25,490 nt of DNA, taken from the IMG/VR virus record IMGVR_UViG_3300034523_000102, positions 1-25,490 of that record; one strand, 5' to 3'. Below the pieces are notes generated by a model. The model searched no databases. It was not told the origin of the DNA and was given only the letters and a program-made list of their open reading frames with translations. Below, piece by piece: positions 1-5,483 of the stretch. How positions within the stretch are numbered: position 1 is the first letter of the stretch; each line of letters begins with the position of its first letter. Both the position numbers and the translations under genes were made by a program. Source of the DNA: a virus.

Positions 1-28
1 GCCCCATTCTATACGTATAGAATGGGGC
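1..28. other. Candidate telomere-resolution (tel) palindrome
   Basis: The first 28 bases are a perfect inverted repeat: GCCCCATTCTATAC followed directly by its reverse complement, with no spacer. The centre is TATACGTATA, flanked by CCATTC and GAATGG. Protelomerase targets of N15-type linear plasmid prophages are perfect palindromes with alternating pyrimidine-purine centres; N15 itself has CCATTATACG...CGTATAATGG. The site sits next to a partition operon, as telRL does next to sopAB in N15. Whether the palindrome extends to the left cannot be seen because the window begins here. The alternative is a strong dyad operator or an assembly artefact at a contig end. Confidence 0.6.
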
Positions 29-30
29 GC

Positions 31-44
31 GGGTGCATGCACCC
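31..44. repeat. Second perfect palindrome beside the tel-like site
   Basis: GGGTGCATGCACCC is a 14-base perfect palindrome two bases after the 28-base palindrome. It could be an outer binding element of the same protelomerase site or a separate operator. Nothing in the sequence decides between these. Confidence 0.5.
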
Positions 45-62
45 TTGGCCCTATTATGTTCT

Positions 63-103
63 AGGGCTTGGGGTGTATGCTGTCGCAGGGCTTGGGGTGT
101 ATG
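63..103 (+). repeat. 17-bp direct repeat pair (subtelomeric)
   Basis: The 17-mer AGGGCTTGGGGTGTATG occurs at 63-79 and again, identical, at 87-103, a 24-bp period. The second copy runs into an inverted repeat, GGTGTAT (96-102) with ATACACC (117-123). The repeats lie between the tel-like palindrome and the parA promoter, so they may be protein-binding sites (partition, replication or protelomerase). No function is assigned. Confidence 0.6.
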
Positions 104-123
104 GATGCGCACACATATACACC

Positions 124-375
124 TTTAGCCCTTAATGCTTTAGGGATAACAAGGCAGGAGAGCGGCGCGCGATTGCTGGCAATGGATAGCAGGAGGCAAG
201 GGGCGACAAGTCGAAAAACTACACGACGGCGGCCATGCACCATAAGGACGGCGCGTTGCGCCTGCTTGTTTATGGCGCGGGAAACCCGCGCCGGCTGGGG
301 CTTCCAGATCCTGCAGAAAGGACGGGCCATTGCGGGCGGACAATGTCGGCGCTATCGCGCCTGCTGTTTTTTCTC
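124..375. other. Gene-free leader upstream of parA with three GC-rich dyads
   Basis: I see no convincing gene here; open frames exist on both strands but overlap each other and read as low-complexity Arg/Pro/Cys-rich protein. The stretch holds three inverted repeats sharing GGCGC...GCGCC: 250-262 (3-nt loop), 274-292 (GGCGCGGG, AAA loop, CCCGCGCC) and 348-361 (4-nt loop). A partition centromere would be expected close to parAB, and these dyads are candidates; simple GC-rich coincidence is possible. Confidence 0.4.
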
Positions 376-377
376 TT

Positions 378-422
378 TTGTACTTTTGGCCCGTTGTACT
401 TTTTCGCCAATGGCCCTATATT
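378..422 (+). promoter_or_regulatory. parA promoter with 10-bp direct repeat operator
   Basis: A sigma70-like promoter is readable: -35 TTGTAC (394-399), 17-bp spacer, -10 TATATT (417-422). Transcription would start near 429, about 27 bases before the parA start codon. The decamer TTGTACTTTT occurs at 378-387 and again at 394-403, the second copy covering the -35 box. Direct repeats over a par promoter are typical binding sites for ribbon-helix-helix partition proteins, so autoregulation by the downstream parB-like product is inferred. Confidence 0.6.
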
Positions 423-455
423 GTGACCACACCAACAACCGAGGAGGGCGCGGCA

Positions 456-1109
456 ATGGCTGCAAAGGTGATAGCGGTACTCAACCAGAAGGGCGGCACG
501 TCGAAAACGACCACCGCCACCAACGTGGCCAGCTGCCTGGCCGTTAAGCATGGAAAGCGGGTGCTACTGGTCGACCTAGACCAGCAAGGCTCTGCAACCG
601 ACTGGGCGGCGTCCAGGCCAGAGGCCGAGGGCGACGCGGGCCTGATCCCTACCGTATCCATGGGCAAGGCCCTGGCGCGCGACCTGCCGCGCGTTGCGGG
701 TGGCTATGACTACGTCGTCGTCGACGGCGTGCCGCAAATCAGCGAGCTGACTGCCGCGGCCATCCGGGCGGCCGACGCGGTACTGATCCCGGTGCAGCCG
801 AGCCAGTACGACATATGGGCGTGCGGCGACCTGGTGCAGCTGGTGAAAGACCGCCAGGAGATCGCCGACGGCAAGCCGGTGGCGGCGATGATGATCGCGC
901 GGGCAATCCCGGGCACCGTGCTCGAGCGCGACGTGCGCGGCATCCTCGAGGCCTACGACCTGCCAATACTGAGCAGCCAGACCTGCCAGCGGCAGTCCTA
1001 CGCTAGCGGCATCGAGAAGGGCCGCAGCGTCATGGATCTGCCAGACGACAACAAGGCGCGCCTCGAGATCGAAGCGCTGACCGCCGAACTATTGGAGCTG
1101 ACCCAATGA
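456..1109 (+). CDS. parA: ParA-family partition ATPase
   Basis: A 217-residue P-loop ATPase of the short (type Ib) ParA class, which positions low-copy plasmids on the nucleoid. The deviant Walker A is at residues 12-18 (KGGTSKT), Walker A' at about 37-42 (LLVDLD), and Walker B ends at Asp90 (YVVVDGVPQ). There is no N-terminal helix-turn-helix domain, as expected for type Ib. I chose the ATG at 456 because GAGGAGG lies 8 bases upstream and because translation from here begins directly with the first beta strand; the frame stays open to 330 but without a comparable start. Two family positions are unusual: Ser replaces the second Gly of KGGxGK, and the Walker B has DGVPQ instead of D-x-P-P. It overlaps the next gene by 4 bases (ATGA). 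Its presence argues that the phage is maintained as a plasmid. Confidence 0.93.
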   Translation: MAAKVIAVLNQKGGTSKTTTATNVASCLAVKHGKRVLLVDLDQQGSATDWAASRPEAEGDAGLIPTVSMGKALARDLPRVAGGYDYVVVDGVPQISELTAAAIRAADAVLIPVQPSQYDIWACGDLVQLVKDRQEIADGKPVAAMMIARAIPGTVLERDVRGILEAYDLPILSSQTCQRQSYASGIEKGRSVMDLPDDNKARLEIEALTAELLELTQ

Positions 1110-1420
1110 GCACCACCGCAAGTAAGCCGACCATCGAGCGGCCCGGGCGAGCGCAGCCGCTGGCCGAGGAGCACGTCGAGAAGGCCCGCAAGGCCGTAGT
1201 GGCCGACAGCGACGAGAAACAGCTCAAGGTGCTGGCCGCGCCCAAGTACCACCGGGGCATGGCCGAGCTAAAGAACATGACCACCGACAGCGTGCCGGTT
1301 AAGCACCTGCTGCTCGAGGCCATCGAGGATCTGTTCGAGAAGTACGGGCGGGGCGAGGGGCGGTTCAAGGTTGACGACGTGCCAGAACTGCGCCGCCGGC
1401 TTGAATCGCTGATGAAGTGA
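1106..1420 (+). CDS. ParB-like centromere-binding protein (ribbon-helix-helix type)
   Basis: A 104-residue basic/acidic protein starting within the parA stop (ATGA overlap), so the two are translationally coupled. Residues about 40-85 can be read as a short strand followed by two helices (KVLAAPKYHRGMAELKNM, then VPVKHLLLEAIEDLFEKY), the ribbon-helix-helix pattern of small type Ib partner proteins such as ParG or StbB. The first 40 residues look flexible and charged, as the ParA-stimulating tails of such partners do. The call rests on gene order and fold pattern; I recognise no close family from sequence alone. It would bind the repeats upstream of parA and link the plasmid to ParA. Confidence 0.65.
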   Translation: MSTTASKPTIERPGRAQPLAEEHVEKARKAVVADSDEKQLKVLAAPKYHRGMAELKNMTTDSVPVKHLLLEAIEDLFEKYGRGEGRFKVDDVPELRRRLESLMK

Positions 1421-1427
1421 AGAAACA

Positions 1428-1458
1428 GCCCGGCAGCGGGGGCAACCGCTAACCGGGC
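1428..1458 (+). repeat. Nested hairpin after the parB-like gene
   Basis: GCCCGG (1428-1433) pairs with CCGGGC (1453-1458), and inside it GCGG (1436-1439) pairs with CCGC (1446-1449). No T-run follows, so it is not a clear terminator. It could be an mRNA processing or stability element between parAB and the next gene block. Confidence 0.45.
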
Positions 1459-1488
1459 CAGACACATAGACCTTAGAGGGTTCCGAAT

Positions 1489-1638
1489 ATGTCCGCACGC
1501 GACTATACCACCGCGGCAAGCCTGCCGCTGCACCTGGCGCGAGATCCGCGCTATCGCGACCTGGTGCGCCAATTCGCCGAGCAACAGTGCCTGACGGCCT
1601 GGCACGGCATCCTGCGCATGATCGGGGAGGCCGCCTGA
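1489..1638 (+). CDS. Small hypothetical protein (49 aa)
   Basis: A short frame starting ATG TCC GCA CGC and ending TGA at 1636-1638, whose last base starts the next gene (TGATG). A weak purine-rich site, AGAGGG (1475-1480), lies eight bases before the start. The product begins MSARDYTTAASLPLHLARDP and ends ILRMIGEAA. It is predicted mostly helical, with no membrane segment or recognised motif. Support comes from the tight overlap with the following gene, codon use like its neighbours and the ribosome site. No function can be given. Confidence 0.55.
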   Translation: MSARDYTTAASLPLHLARDPRYRDLVRQFAEQQCLTAWHGILRMIGEAA

Positions 1639-1925
1639 TGAGCATCACAGAGAACGTATCCAGCGCCATCGAGCCCGAGGATCTGCACCGCGTCCGCGCC
1701 ATCGCCGCGGCCATCCTCGAGCACCAAGGCTTCCAGGCGTGCGAGCTGCTCGACCTGGTGATCACCGAGGAGGCACCGGCCGACACAATCACCCCGCGCC
1801 GGGCGCGCGCCGAAAGCGCCGTGCAACTGGCCGCCGTGATCGTCAACTACCTTCGCCAGGAGTTCGAGATCCCAGGCGTCGACCACGAGCTCCTGCGCGC
1901 ACTGCAGCGGGAGGCCAACCTATGA
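1638..1925 (+). CDS. Hypothetical protein (95 aa), acidic helical
   Basis: The start is the ATG sharing a base with the previous stop codon; an earlier in-frame ATG at 1587 lies inside the upstream gene and is less likely. The product (MSITENVSSAIEPEDLHRVR...) is acidic and helical through most of its length, with no membrane segment. It ends with an ATGA overlap to the next gene. I do not recognise a family. The position in a coupled cluster that ends in an exonuclease suggests a phage accessory or DNA-metabolism role, which is only a guess. Confidence 0.65.
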   Translation: MSITENVSSAIEPEDLHRVRAIAAAILEHQGFQACELLDLVITEEAPADTITPRRARAESAVQLAAVIVNYLRQEFEIPGVDHELLRALQREANL

Positions 1926-2080
1926 GCCGCAACGCATCCAGCCCCGCCGAGCAGCTTTTCGGCCTGATTTTCGCCGGCCTGGCCGCCCTGGTAGCCGCCG
2001 CCGTATTTATCCGCCGCATCTACACCATGCGCCTCGAAGAGGCCGCCAACGATCACCAGCAAGGGAGCGATAACGAATGA
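1922..2080 (+). CDS. Small single-pass membrane protein (52 aa)
   Basis: A 52-residue product with one clear hydrophobic segment at about residues 12-30 (LFGLIFAGLAALVAAAVFI), followed by a basic stretch (RRIYTMR) and an acidic tail. The basic flank predicts the C-terminus on the cytoplasmic side. Both ends overlap neighbouring genes by 4 bases (ATGA), which supports real translation. The size and single membrane segment would also fit a small holin-like or toxin-like protein, but no lysis gene is beside it and I do not claim that. Confidence 0.6.
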   Translation: MSRNASSPAEQLFGLIFAGLAALVAAAVFIRRIYTMRLEEAANDHQQGSDNE

Positions 2081-2631
2081 AAACCCCAGCAGCACGCGCC
2101 GCACAGTGGCTCGAGCACAACGCCCTGATCCTAGACACCGAAACCACCGGCCTTGATGGCGATGCCGAGGTGATCGAGCTGGCCGTCATCGACTGCACAG
2201 GGCAGGCACTAATCGACACGCTGGTACGCCCGGCGCGCCCTATTCCAGCTGACGCGACAGCTATTCACGGCATCACCGACCAGATGGTGGCCACAGCGCC
2301 AAGCTGGTCGGATGTTCGCGGCCAGCTGCTCGAGCTGATCGCCTCGGGGCGGCACCTGGTGATCTATAACGCCGGATACGACCTGCGCCTGATCCGCCAG
2401 AGCGACGCCATGCACGGCCTCGAGACCCCAGCCATGGCCGCGCACTGCGCCATGCTCACCTACGCCGAACACTGGGGCGAACTTGACCGACGCGGCACCG
2501 GATACCGCTGGCAGCGCCTTGGTAATGCCGCAGCACAGCAGGGCGTCGAGATCCAAGGCACCGCCCACCGCGCCCTAGCCGACTGCCTGACAACGCTCGG
2601 CATCCTGCGCGCGATGGCGAAAGCCGCGTAG
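2077..2631 (+). CDS. DnaQ-like 3'-5' exonuclease (DEDDh)
   Basis: A 184-residue protein with the whole DEDDh exonuclease signature: Exo I LDTETTGL with Asp20 and Glu22, Exo II YNAGYDLRLI with Asp102, and Exo III HRALADC with His164 and Asp169. These residues bind two metal ions and hydrolyse DNA or RNA from the 3' end, as in DNA polymerase III epsilon. The protein is just the catalytic domain; it lacks the C-terminal tail that binds the polymerase alpha subunit. It therefore probably acts alone in DNA repair, degradation or replication. It is the last gene of the coupled 1489-2631 block and is followed by a terminator 20 bases later. Confidence 0.88.
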   Translation: MKTPAARAAQWLEHNALILDTETTGLDGDAEVIELAVIDCTGQALIDTLVRPARPIPADATAIHGITDQMVATAPSWSDVRGQLLELIASGRHLVIYNAGYDLRLIRQSDAMHGLETPAMAAHCAMLTYAEHWGELDRRGTGYRWQRLGNAAAQQGVEIQGTAHRALADCLTTLGILRAMAKAA

Positions 2632-2650
2632 CCATGTAGCCCCATCCACA

Positions 2651-2675
2651 AGCCCGCCCACTCGGCGGGCTTTTT
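2651..2675 (+). terminator. Rho-independent terminator after the exonuclease gene
   Basis: AGCCCGCC (2651-2658), five-base loop, GGCGGGCT (2664-2671), then a run of T. It ends the rightward transcript that begins at parA or within the small-gene block. Confidence 0.88.
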
Positions 2676-2715
2676 GTTACCCTGCGCACCTGCCAACAAG
2701 GGAGAAGCGCACGGC

Positions 2716-3120
2716 ATGAAGAAAAGCACCAAGATCGTCCTGGCCATTGGAGCCGTAGGCCTGCTGTTAGCCGGCTATCAGGACGTAAAAAACCGAGAAA
2801 CCAACGGGCTGCGCCGTGCGCACCTAACCGCCTGGCCAGACCGCACGGTAAGCTGTGAGCACATGAAGGACAACGGCGAGACCTGGGCGCTGTGCCGCTT
2901 CTGGCGCGCCGCCCCGAGCGTCTGGCTCAAGCGCGGCGACGCCTGGGCCGCCGCCGACGGCAATGCACAGATGGTAATCAGCCACCTCGAAAACACGGAC
3001 ACGACAGGGCGAGAACTGCCGCGACTGTACGTCGACCGAAAGACGCCGGTTTATATGACAAAGCCCGTTATGGCCCGATTCGAGGCCGTGAAGGACGAGA
3101 TCCGCGACGAAAGGCGCTAA
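2716..3120 (+). CDS. Hypothetical membrane-anchored or exported protein (134 aa)
   Basis: The start is the ATG at 2716, preceded by AGGGAG (2699-2704). The N-terminus is a signal sequence or anchor: MKKSTK, then a hydrophobic segment (residues 7-20, IVLAIGAVGLLLAG). The remaining roughly 110 residues look periplasmic and contain two Cys residues about 13 apart (VSCEH and ALCRF) that could form a disulfide. I recognise no family. It stands alone between two terminators and is convergent with the Rha operon. Such isolated exported genes in prophages are often lysogenic-conversion or superinfection-exclusion genes, but no residue here shows that. Confidence 0.7.
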   Translation: MKKSTKIVLAIGAVGLLLAGYQDVKNRETNGLRRAHLTAWPDRTVSCEHMKDNGETWALCRFWRAAPSVWLKRGDAWAAADGNAQMVISHLENTDTTGRELPRLYVDRKTPVYMTKPVMARFEAVKDEIRDERR

Positions 3121-3129
3121 CAGCAGCAC

Positions 3130-3145
3130 GGCGTAATTTTGCGCC
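3130..3145. repeat. Imperfect palindrome with AATTTTGCG core
   Basis: GGCGTAATTTTGCGCC is a partial dyad (outer GGCG/CGCC) just after the stop of the exported-protein gene. It resembles the CAAAATTG-centred palindromes at 3923, 4413 and 4431. Confidence 0.4.
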
Positions 3146-3164
3146 CTGCGTCTCCAGAAACGAA

Positions 3165-3200
3165 GAAAGCCCCCACCGCCGCAAGGCAGTGGGGGCTTTC
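3165..3200. terminator. Bidirectional terminator between convergent genes
   Basis: GAAAGCCCCCACCGCC (3165-3180), GCAA loop, GGCAGTGGGGGCTTTC (3185-3200). The stem has 15 pairs with one mismatch and CTTTC on both sides, so it can stop transcripts from the rightward gene ending at 3120 and from the leftward rha gene ending at 3212. Confidence 0.85.
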
Positions 3201-3211
3201 TCGTTATGGCG

Positions 3212-4096
3212 TCAGTGCGTTTTGTTGGCGCGCGGCAGCATCGGGTGATGCTCCTCGACAGACATTGCCGCAAGGTAAATCGGCTCAGCAGCAGCCGCCA
3301 CGGCGCTGACCAGCTCGTTACTGGCCGTCGCAATGCGCTGGAAGTGCTCGCCACCCTCCCGCGCCGTGCGCGCCAGGCGCAGATAGCGCTCGCGGTCTAC
3401 CTCCATCATCTGAGGCGGCACGTAGTACTGCACCGCCGCCAGGCCGAGCTTTGACGCAAGCCGAACGGTTGACCGGCGGGCGATCGCCTCCCAGGCCAGC
3501 GGTGTGAACAGCGCGCGCTGCTCGCCTCGGTCGTCACGGAAAAGCCAGACGCTGCCGGCCGGAAACTCTCGCTCGTAGCGATGATAAAGACTCAGCGTCG
3601 AGTTGCGCAGGCGGTAGCCGACCAGCACGTCGATCTCCTGATCGCTCAGCCACAGATTGCCGGCCGTATCCCACTCGGCACCCACCACGCCCTTGCCGAA
3701 GTCCAGTTCGACTACGCGCCCGGTGAACTCCGCGCCCACCTCGGCGTTGTATTGCTCGGACTGCTGGCGCAGCAACTCGGCCTCCATGCGGTTGAAGGCG
3801 GCGATGTAAGCCTCTTTCCAGCGCGCAGCCTCTTTGCCGGTGAAACCCATGCACAGAAAGGTGAAGCCGTCGCGCGTCATGCGAAAGAACGGCTCCGGCT
3901 TGTTGTTTGAGCCGCGCCGGGAACACTCCGCAAAATTGCGGAGTGTGAATTCTGGCGAGCAATCTAGGCTCCTGATGCGCTTTAGAACGTCATCGTGGCG
4001 CTTGCCAAATACCTCGGCGACAACCAATGAAGTTGTAGTCGGGCGACCATCCTCCATGGTTACGGCGGACGAGTCCAAGACGTGTTGGTCGGTCAT
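3212..4096 (-). CDS. rha: Rha-family phage regulatory protein
   Basis: A 294-residue protein. Residues about 20-110 match the phage pRha domain: SLVVAEVFGKRHDDVLKRIRSL, then RNFAE, PFFRMTRDGFTFLCMGFTGKEAARWKEAYIAAFNRME. Members were first noted as lambdoid phage proteins that block growth in IHF-deficient hosts and are often linked to the lysis-lysogeny choice. The C-terminal 180 residues (acidic, with DQEIDVLVGYRLRN and FTPLAWEAIARRS) are not a domain I recognise and may be an antirepressor-like effector part. The ATG overlaps the stop of the preceding small gene (ATGA). A near-perfect 24-base palindrome lies inside the pRha coding region (3923-3946). The mechanism of Rha is not known in detail, so the regulatory role is taken from the family. 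Confidence 0.85.
   Translation of the reverse strand: MTDQHVLDSSAVTMEDGRPTTTSLVVAEVFGKRHDDVLKRIRSLDCSPEFTLRNFAECSRRGSNNKPEPFFRMTRDGFTFLCMGFTGKEAARWKEAYIAAFNRMEAELLRQQSEQYNAEVGAEFTGRVVELDFGKGVVGAEWDTAGNLWLSDQEIDVLVGYRLRNSTLSLYHRYEREFPAGSVWLFRDDRGEQRALFTPLAWEAIARRSTVRLASKLGLAAVQYYVPPQMMEVDRERYLRLARTAREGGEHFQRIATASNELVSAVAAAAEPIYLAAMSVEEHHPMLPRANKTH
3923..3946. repeat. 24-base palindrome inside rha (CAAAATTG core)
   Basis: ACACTCCGCAA (3923-3933) and TTGCGGAGTGT (3936-3946) are perfect 11-base arms around AA. The sequence also encodes the conserved RNFAEC part of pRha, so coding constraint may explain part of it. The close match to the non-coding palindrome at 4431-4460 (shared CAAAATTGCGGAG) suggests a real binding site. 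Confidence 0.5.
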
Positions 4097-4293
4097 TCTT
4101 CTTGCTCCCTGGCTGCGATCAGCAGCCGATTAATTACCTTCGGCGCGGACTCTCCGCGCTGCTCAAAAAAAGCCAGGGCGGCGGCCGCCTCTGGCACAAG
4201 TCGGATAGCGGAAAGCTTTCTCCCCCCTTTTTCCAGCAGGCGCGCCTCGTACTCCTCGACACGCTGCGTCACGCTTTTCGGTTTCTTTTCCAT
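4093..4293 (-). CDS. Small ribbon-helix-helix-like DNA-binding protein
   Basis: A 66-residue product. After a basic N-terminus (MEKKPKSVTQR), residues 25-62 can be read as strand (RKLSAIRLVP), helix (EAAAALAFFEQRG) and helix (SAPKVINRLLIAAREQEE), the Arc/MetJ-type ribbon-helix-helix order. GAGGGG lies just upstream of the ATG. It is the first gene of a two-gene operon, coupled to rha by ATGA. Its promoter contains two TTG...CAA palindromes, so I infer that it represses its own operon. The fold call is from pattern only. Confidence 0.6.
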   Translation of the reverse strand: MEKKPKSVTQRVEEYEARLLEKGGRKLSAIRLVPEAAAALAFFEQRGESAPKVINRLLIAAREQEE

Positions 4294-4306
4294 CCCCTCC
4301 CTCTCG

Positions 4307-4353
4307 CGTTGTGATGCAACGTCCGCAGATTATCGCGCGTTGTGTTACAACGC
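4307..4353. promoter_or_regulatory. Two operator-like palindromes at the RHH-rha promoter
   Basis: Site B is GCGTTGT (4337-4343), GTT, ACAACGC (4347-4353), placed between the -35 and -10 boxes. Site A is CGTTG (4307-4311), five bases, CAACG (4317-4321), placed at the expected transcription start. The shared half-site CGTTG and the positions are what a repressor-controlled promoter would show. Confidence 0.6.
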
Positions 4354-4355
4354 AA
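4327..4355 (-). promoter_or_regulatory. Promoter of the RHH-rha operon
   Basis: On the minus strand: -35 TTGCGT (4355-4350), exactly 17 bases, -10 TAATCT (4332-4327). Transcription would start near 4320, about 27 bases before the ATG at 4293. Confidence 0.6.
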
Positions 4356-4369
4356 CAAATTTCAGGCAC

Positions 4370-4402
4370 AAAAAAGGCCCCACCGCCGCGAGGCGATGGG
4401 GC
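4370..4402 (-). terminator. Terminator of the leftward late operon
   Basis: Read on the minus strand, GCCCCATCGCC, TCGC loop, GGCGGTGGGGC, then C and six T (complement of 4370-4375). Eleven-base arms with one mismatch. It lies about 60 bases after the stop of gene D and so closes the structural-gene transcript. Confidence 0.88.
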
Positions 4403-4412
4403 AGGAACATCT

Positions 4413-4426
4413 GCGCAATTTTGCGC
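4413..4426. repeat. Palindrome GCGCAATTTTGCGC
   Basis: Six-base arms around TT, between the late terminator and gene D. Same AATTTTGCG core as the sites at 3130 and, on the other strand, 3923 and 4431. Confidence 0.55.
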
Positions 4427-4430
4427 GCAT

Positions 4431-4460
4431 GATCATCTCCCCAAAATTGCGGAGATGATC
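4431..4460. repeat. Long palindrome GATCATCTCC...GGAGATGATC
   Basis: Perfect 10-base arms (4431-4440 and 4451-4460) around CCAAAATTGC. It starts 3 bases past the gene D stop in the leftward direction. There is no T-run, so it is not a terminator by itself. It shares the CAAAATTGCGGAG string with the palindrome inside rha. Confidence 0.6.
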
Positions 4461-4463
4461 GAA

Positions 4464-5483
4464 TCACTCTTGGCGTCCGTCTGGATAGGTCGCCTCGAGG
4501 GTGCAGCGGTAGCTTTGCTGGCGCGATCCGCTGGCGGTCACCTTGTCGATTGACCAGGTACCGCGCATGAAACTGGGCCAGCTGTCATCGAGCTCGAGCA
4601 GCCCCTCGGCGCTTAGCGCCGGATTCCCTGGGCAATCAATCCGCAGCTTTGCCGCCTCGCGCTGCGTCTTGCGCTGCTCGCCCTCGGCCGCGGCCTTCGC
4701 CTCGGCTTCGTTCTGGTAACGCTGGCGCACCGTCTTGAACGGCCCCTCGCCCACTTCCACCACGCATTCCTTGCCGGCGCTGCCGTCCCACCAGGTGGTC
4801 TTGCAGCCCTTGAAGCGCACGCGGCTGTCCTGGTCGATGCTCGCCGCAATAAAGGCGCGCTCGCCCGGGCGGTTGTCCTTGGTCACCGACAGCGTCACCG
4901 GCGGCAGGGTCTTGCCGCTCAGCGTCTTGACCTGGCCCCGACGGGCCAACACGTAGAGGTCATTGACCGGCTTTGTCACCGCGTCATAGCGGCGCGCGAG
5001 CCGGGTCAGAAAGCCCATGTCCGTTTCGTTCGACTGGTCGATGTGGGCGATTGGTATCGCGTCCAGCTCGGGGGCCACGCGCGGCGAGAAGCCGTGCTTG
5101 GTGGTCAGCTGGCGGAATACCTGGCCGAGCGTGGTCATGGCGTAGCTTGCCGAGCGCCGGGCCTTGAAGCCGGTCTCGTCCTTTACCTTGAAGGGGGCCG
5201 CGGTGGCCACGATCAGCAGCAGGGCCGGGAACAGTTGGGGCGTGGTGCGCGTGACGACAAACTCGCCCTTATCCACCAGCCCCGTTTCCTTGTAACCGAC
5301 CCGCAGCCCCACCTTGCCGTCGACGCTGGGCAAGCCGTCGAGGCCCTCGATGTTCACCGTTAGCTTGAGGGTGTCCGATTCGACGCCCGCGGCGTCGACG
5401 TGCTCCCAGTCAACCAGGCGCGCATTGATCAGGGCGGCGTTGCTGCCGTAGATCTCAACCGCGGGCGTGTACCCTATCGACAT
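4464..5483 (-). CDS. D: Late control / tail hub protein gpD
   Basis: A 339-residue protein of the P2 gpD family (related to VgrG gp27-like hubs). The N-terminus GYTPAVEIYGSNAALINARLVDWEHVDAAGVESDTLKLTV and the motif DGKVGLRVGYKETGLVDKGEFVVTRT are typical. In P2 gpD forms the hub joining the tail tube to the gpV spike. Gene D is the last of the late operon, as in P2 (FETUD), and is followed by palindromes and a terminator. It starts ten bases inside the upstream small gene. A Lys/Glu/Ala-rich stretch around residues 250-290 is probably a helical linker. Confidence 0.92.
   Translation of the reverse strand: MSIGYTPAVEIYGSNAALINARLVDWEHVDAAGVESDTLKLTVNIEGLDGLPSVDGKVGLRVGYKETGLVDKGEFVVTRTTPQLFPALLLIVATAAPFKVKDETGFKARRSASYAMTTLGQVFRQLTTKHGFSPRVAPELDAIPIAHIDQSNETDMGFLTRLARRYDAVTKPVNDLYVLARRGQVKTLSGKTLPPVTLSVTKDNRPGERAFIAASIDQDSRVRFKGCKTTWWDGSAGKECVVEVGEGPFKTVRQRYQNEAEAKAAAEGEQRKTQREAAKLRIDCPGNPALSAEGLLELDDSWPSFMRGTWSIDKVTASGSRQQSYRCTLEATYPDGRQE

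Noticed and set aside
61-551. Several overlapping open frames on both strands between the tel-like site and parA
   Set aside because: They overlap one another and parA, have Arg/Pro/Cys-rich low-complexity products, lack good ribosome sites and cover obvious regulatory repeats.
4431-4460. Palindrome after gene D considered as the late terminator
   Set aside because: No T-run follows on either strand; the hairpin at 4370-4402 with six T is the better terminator.
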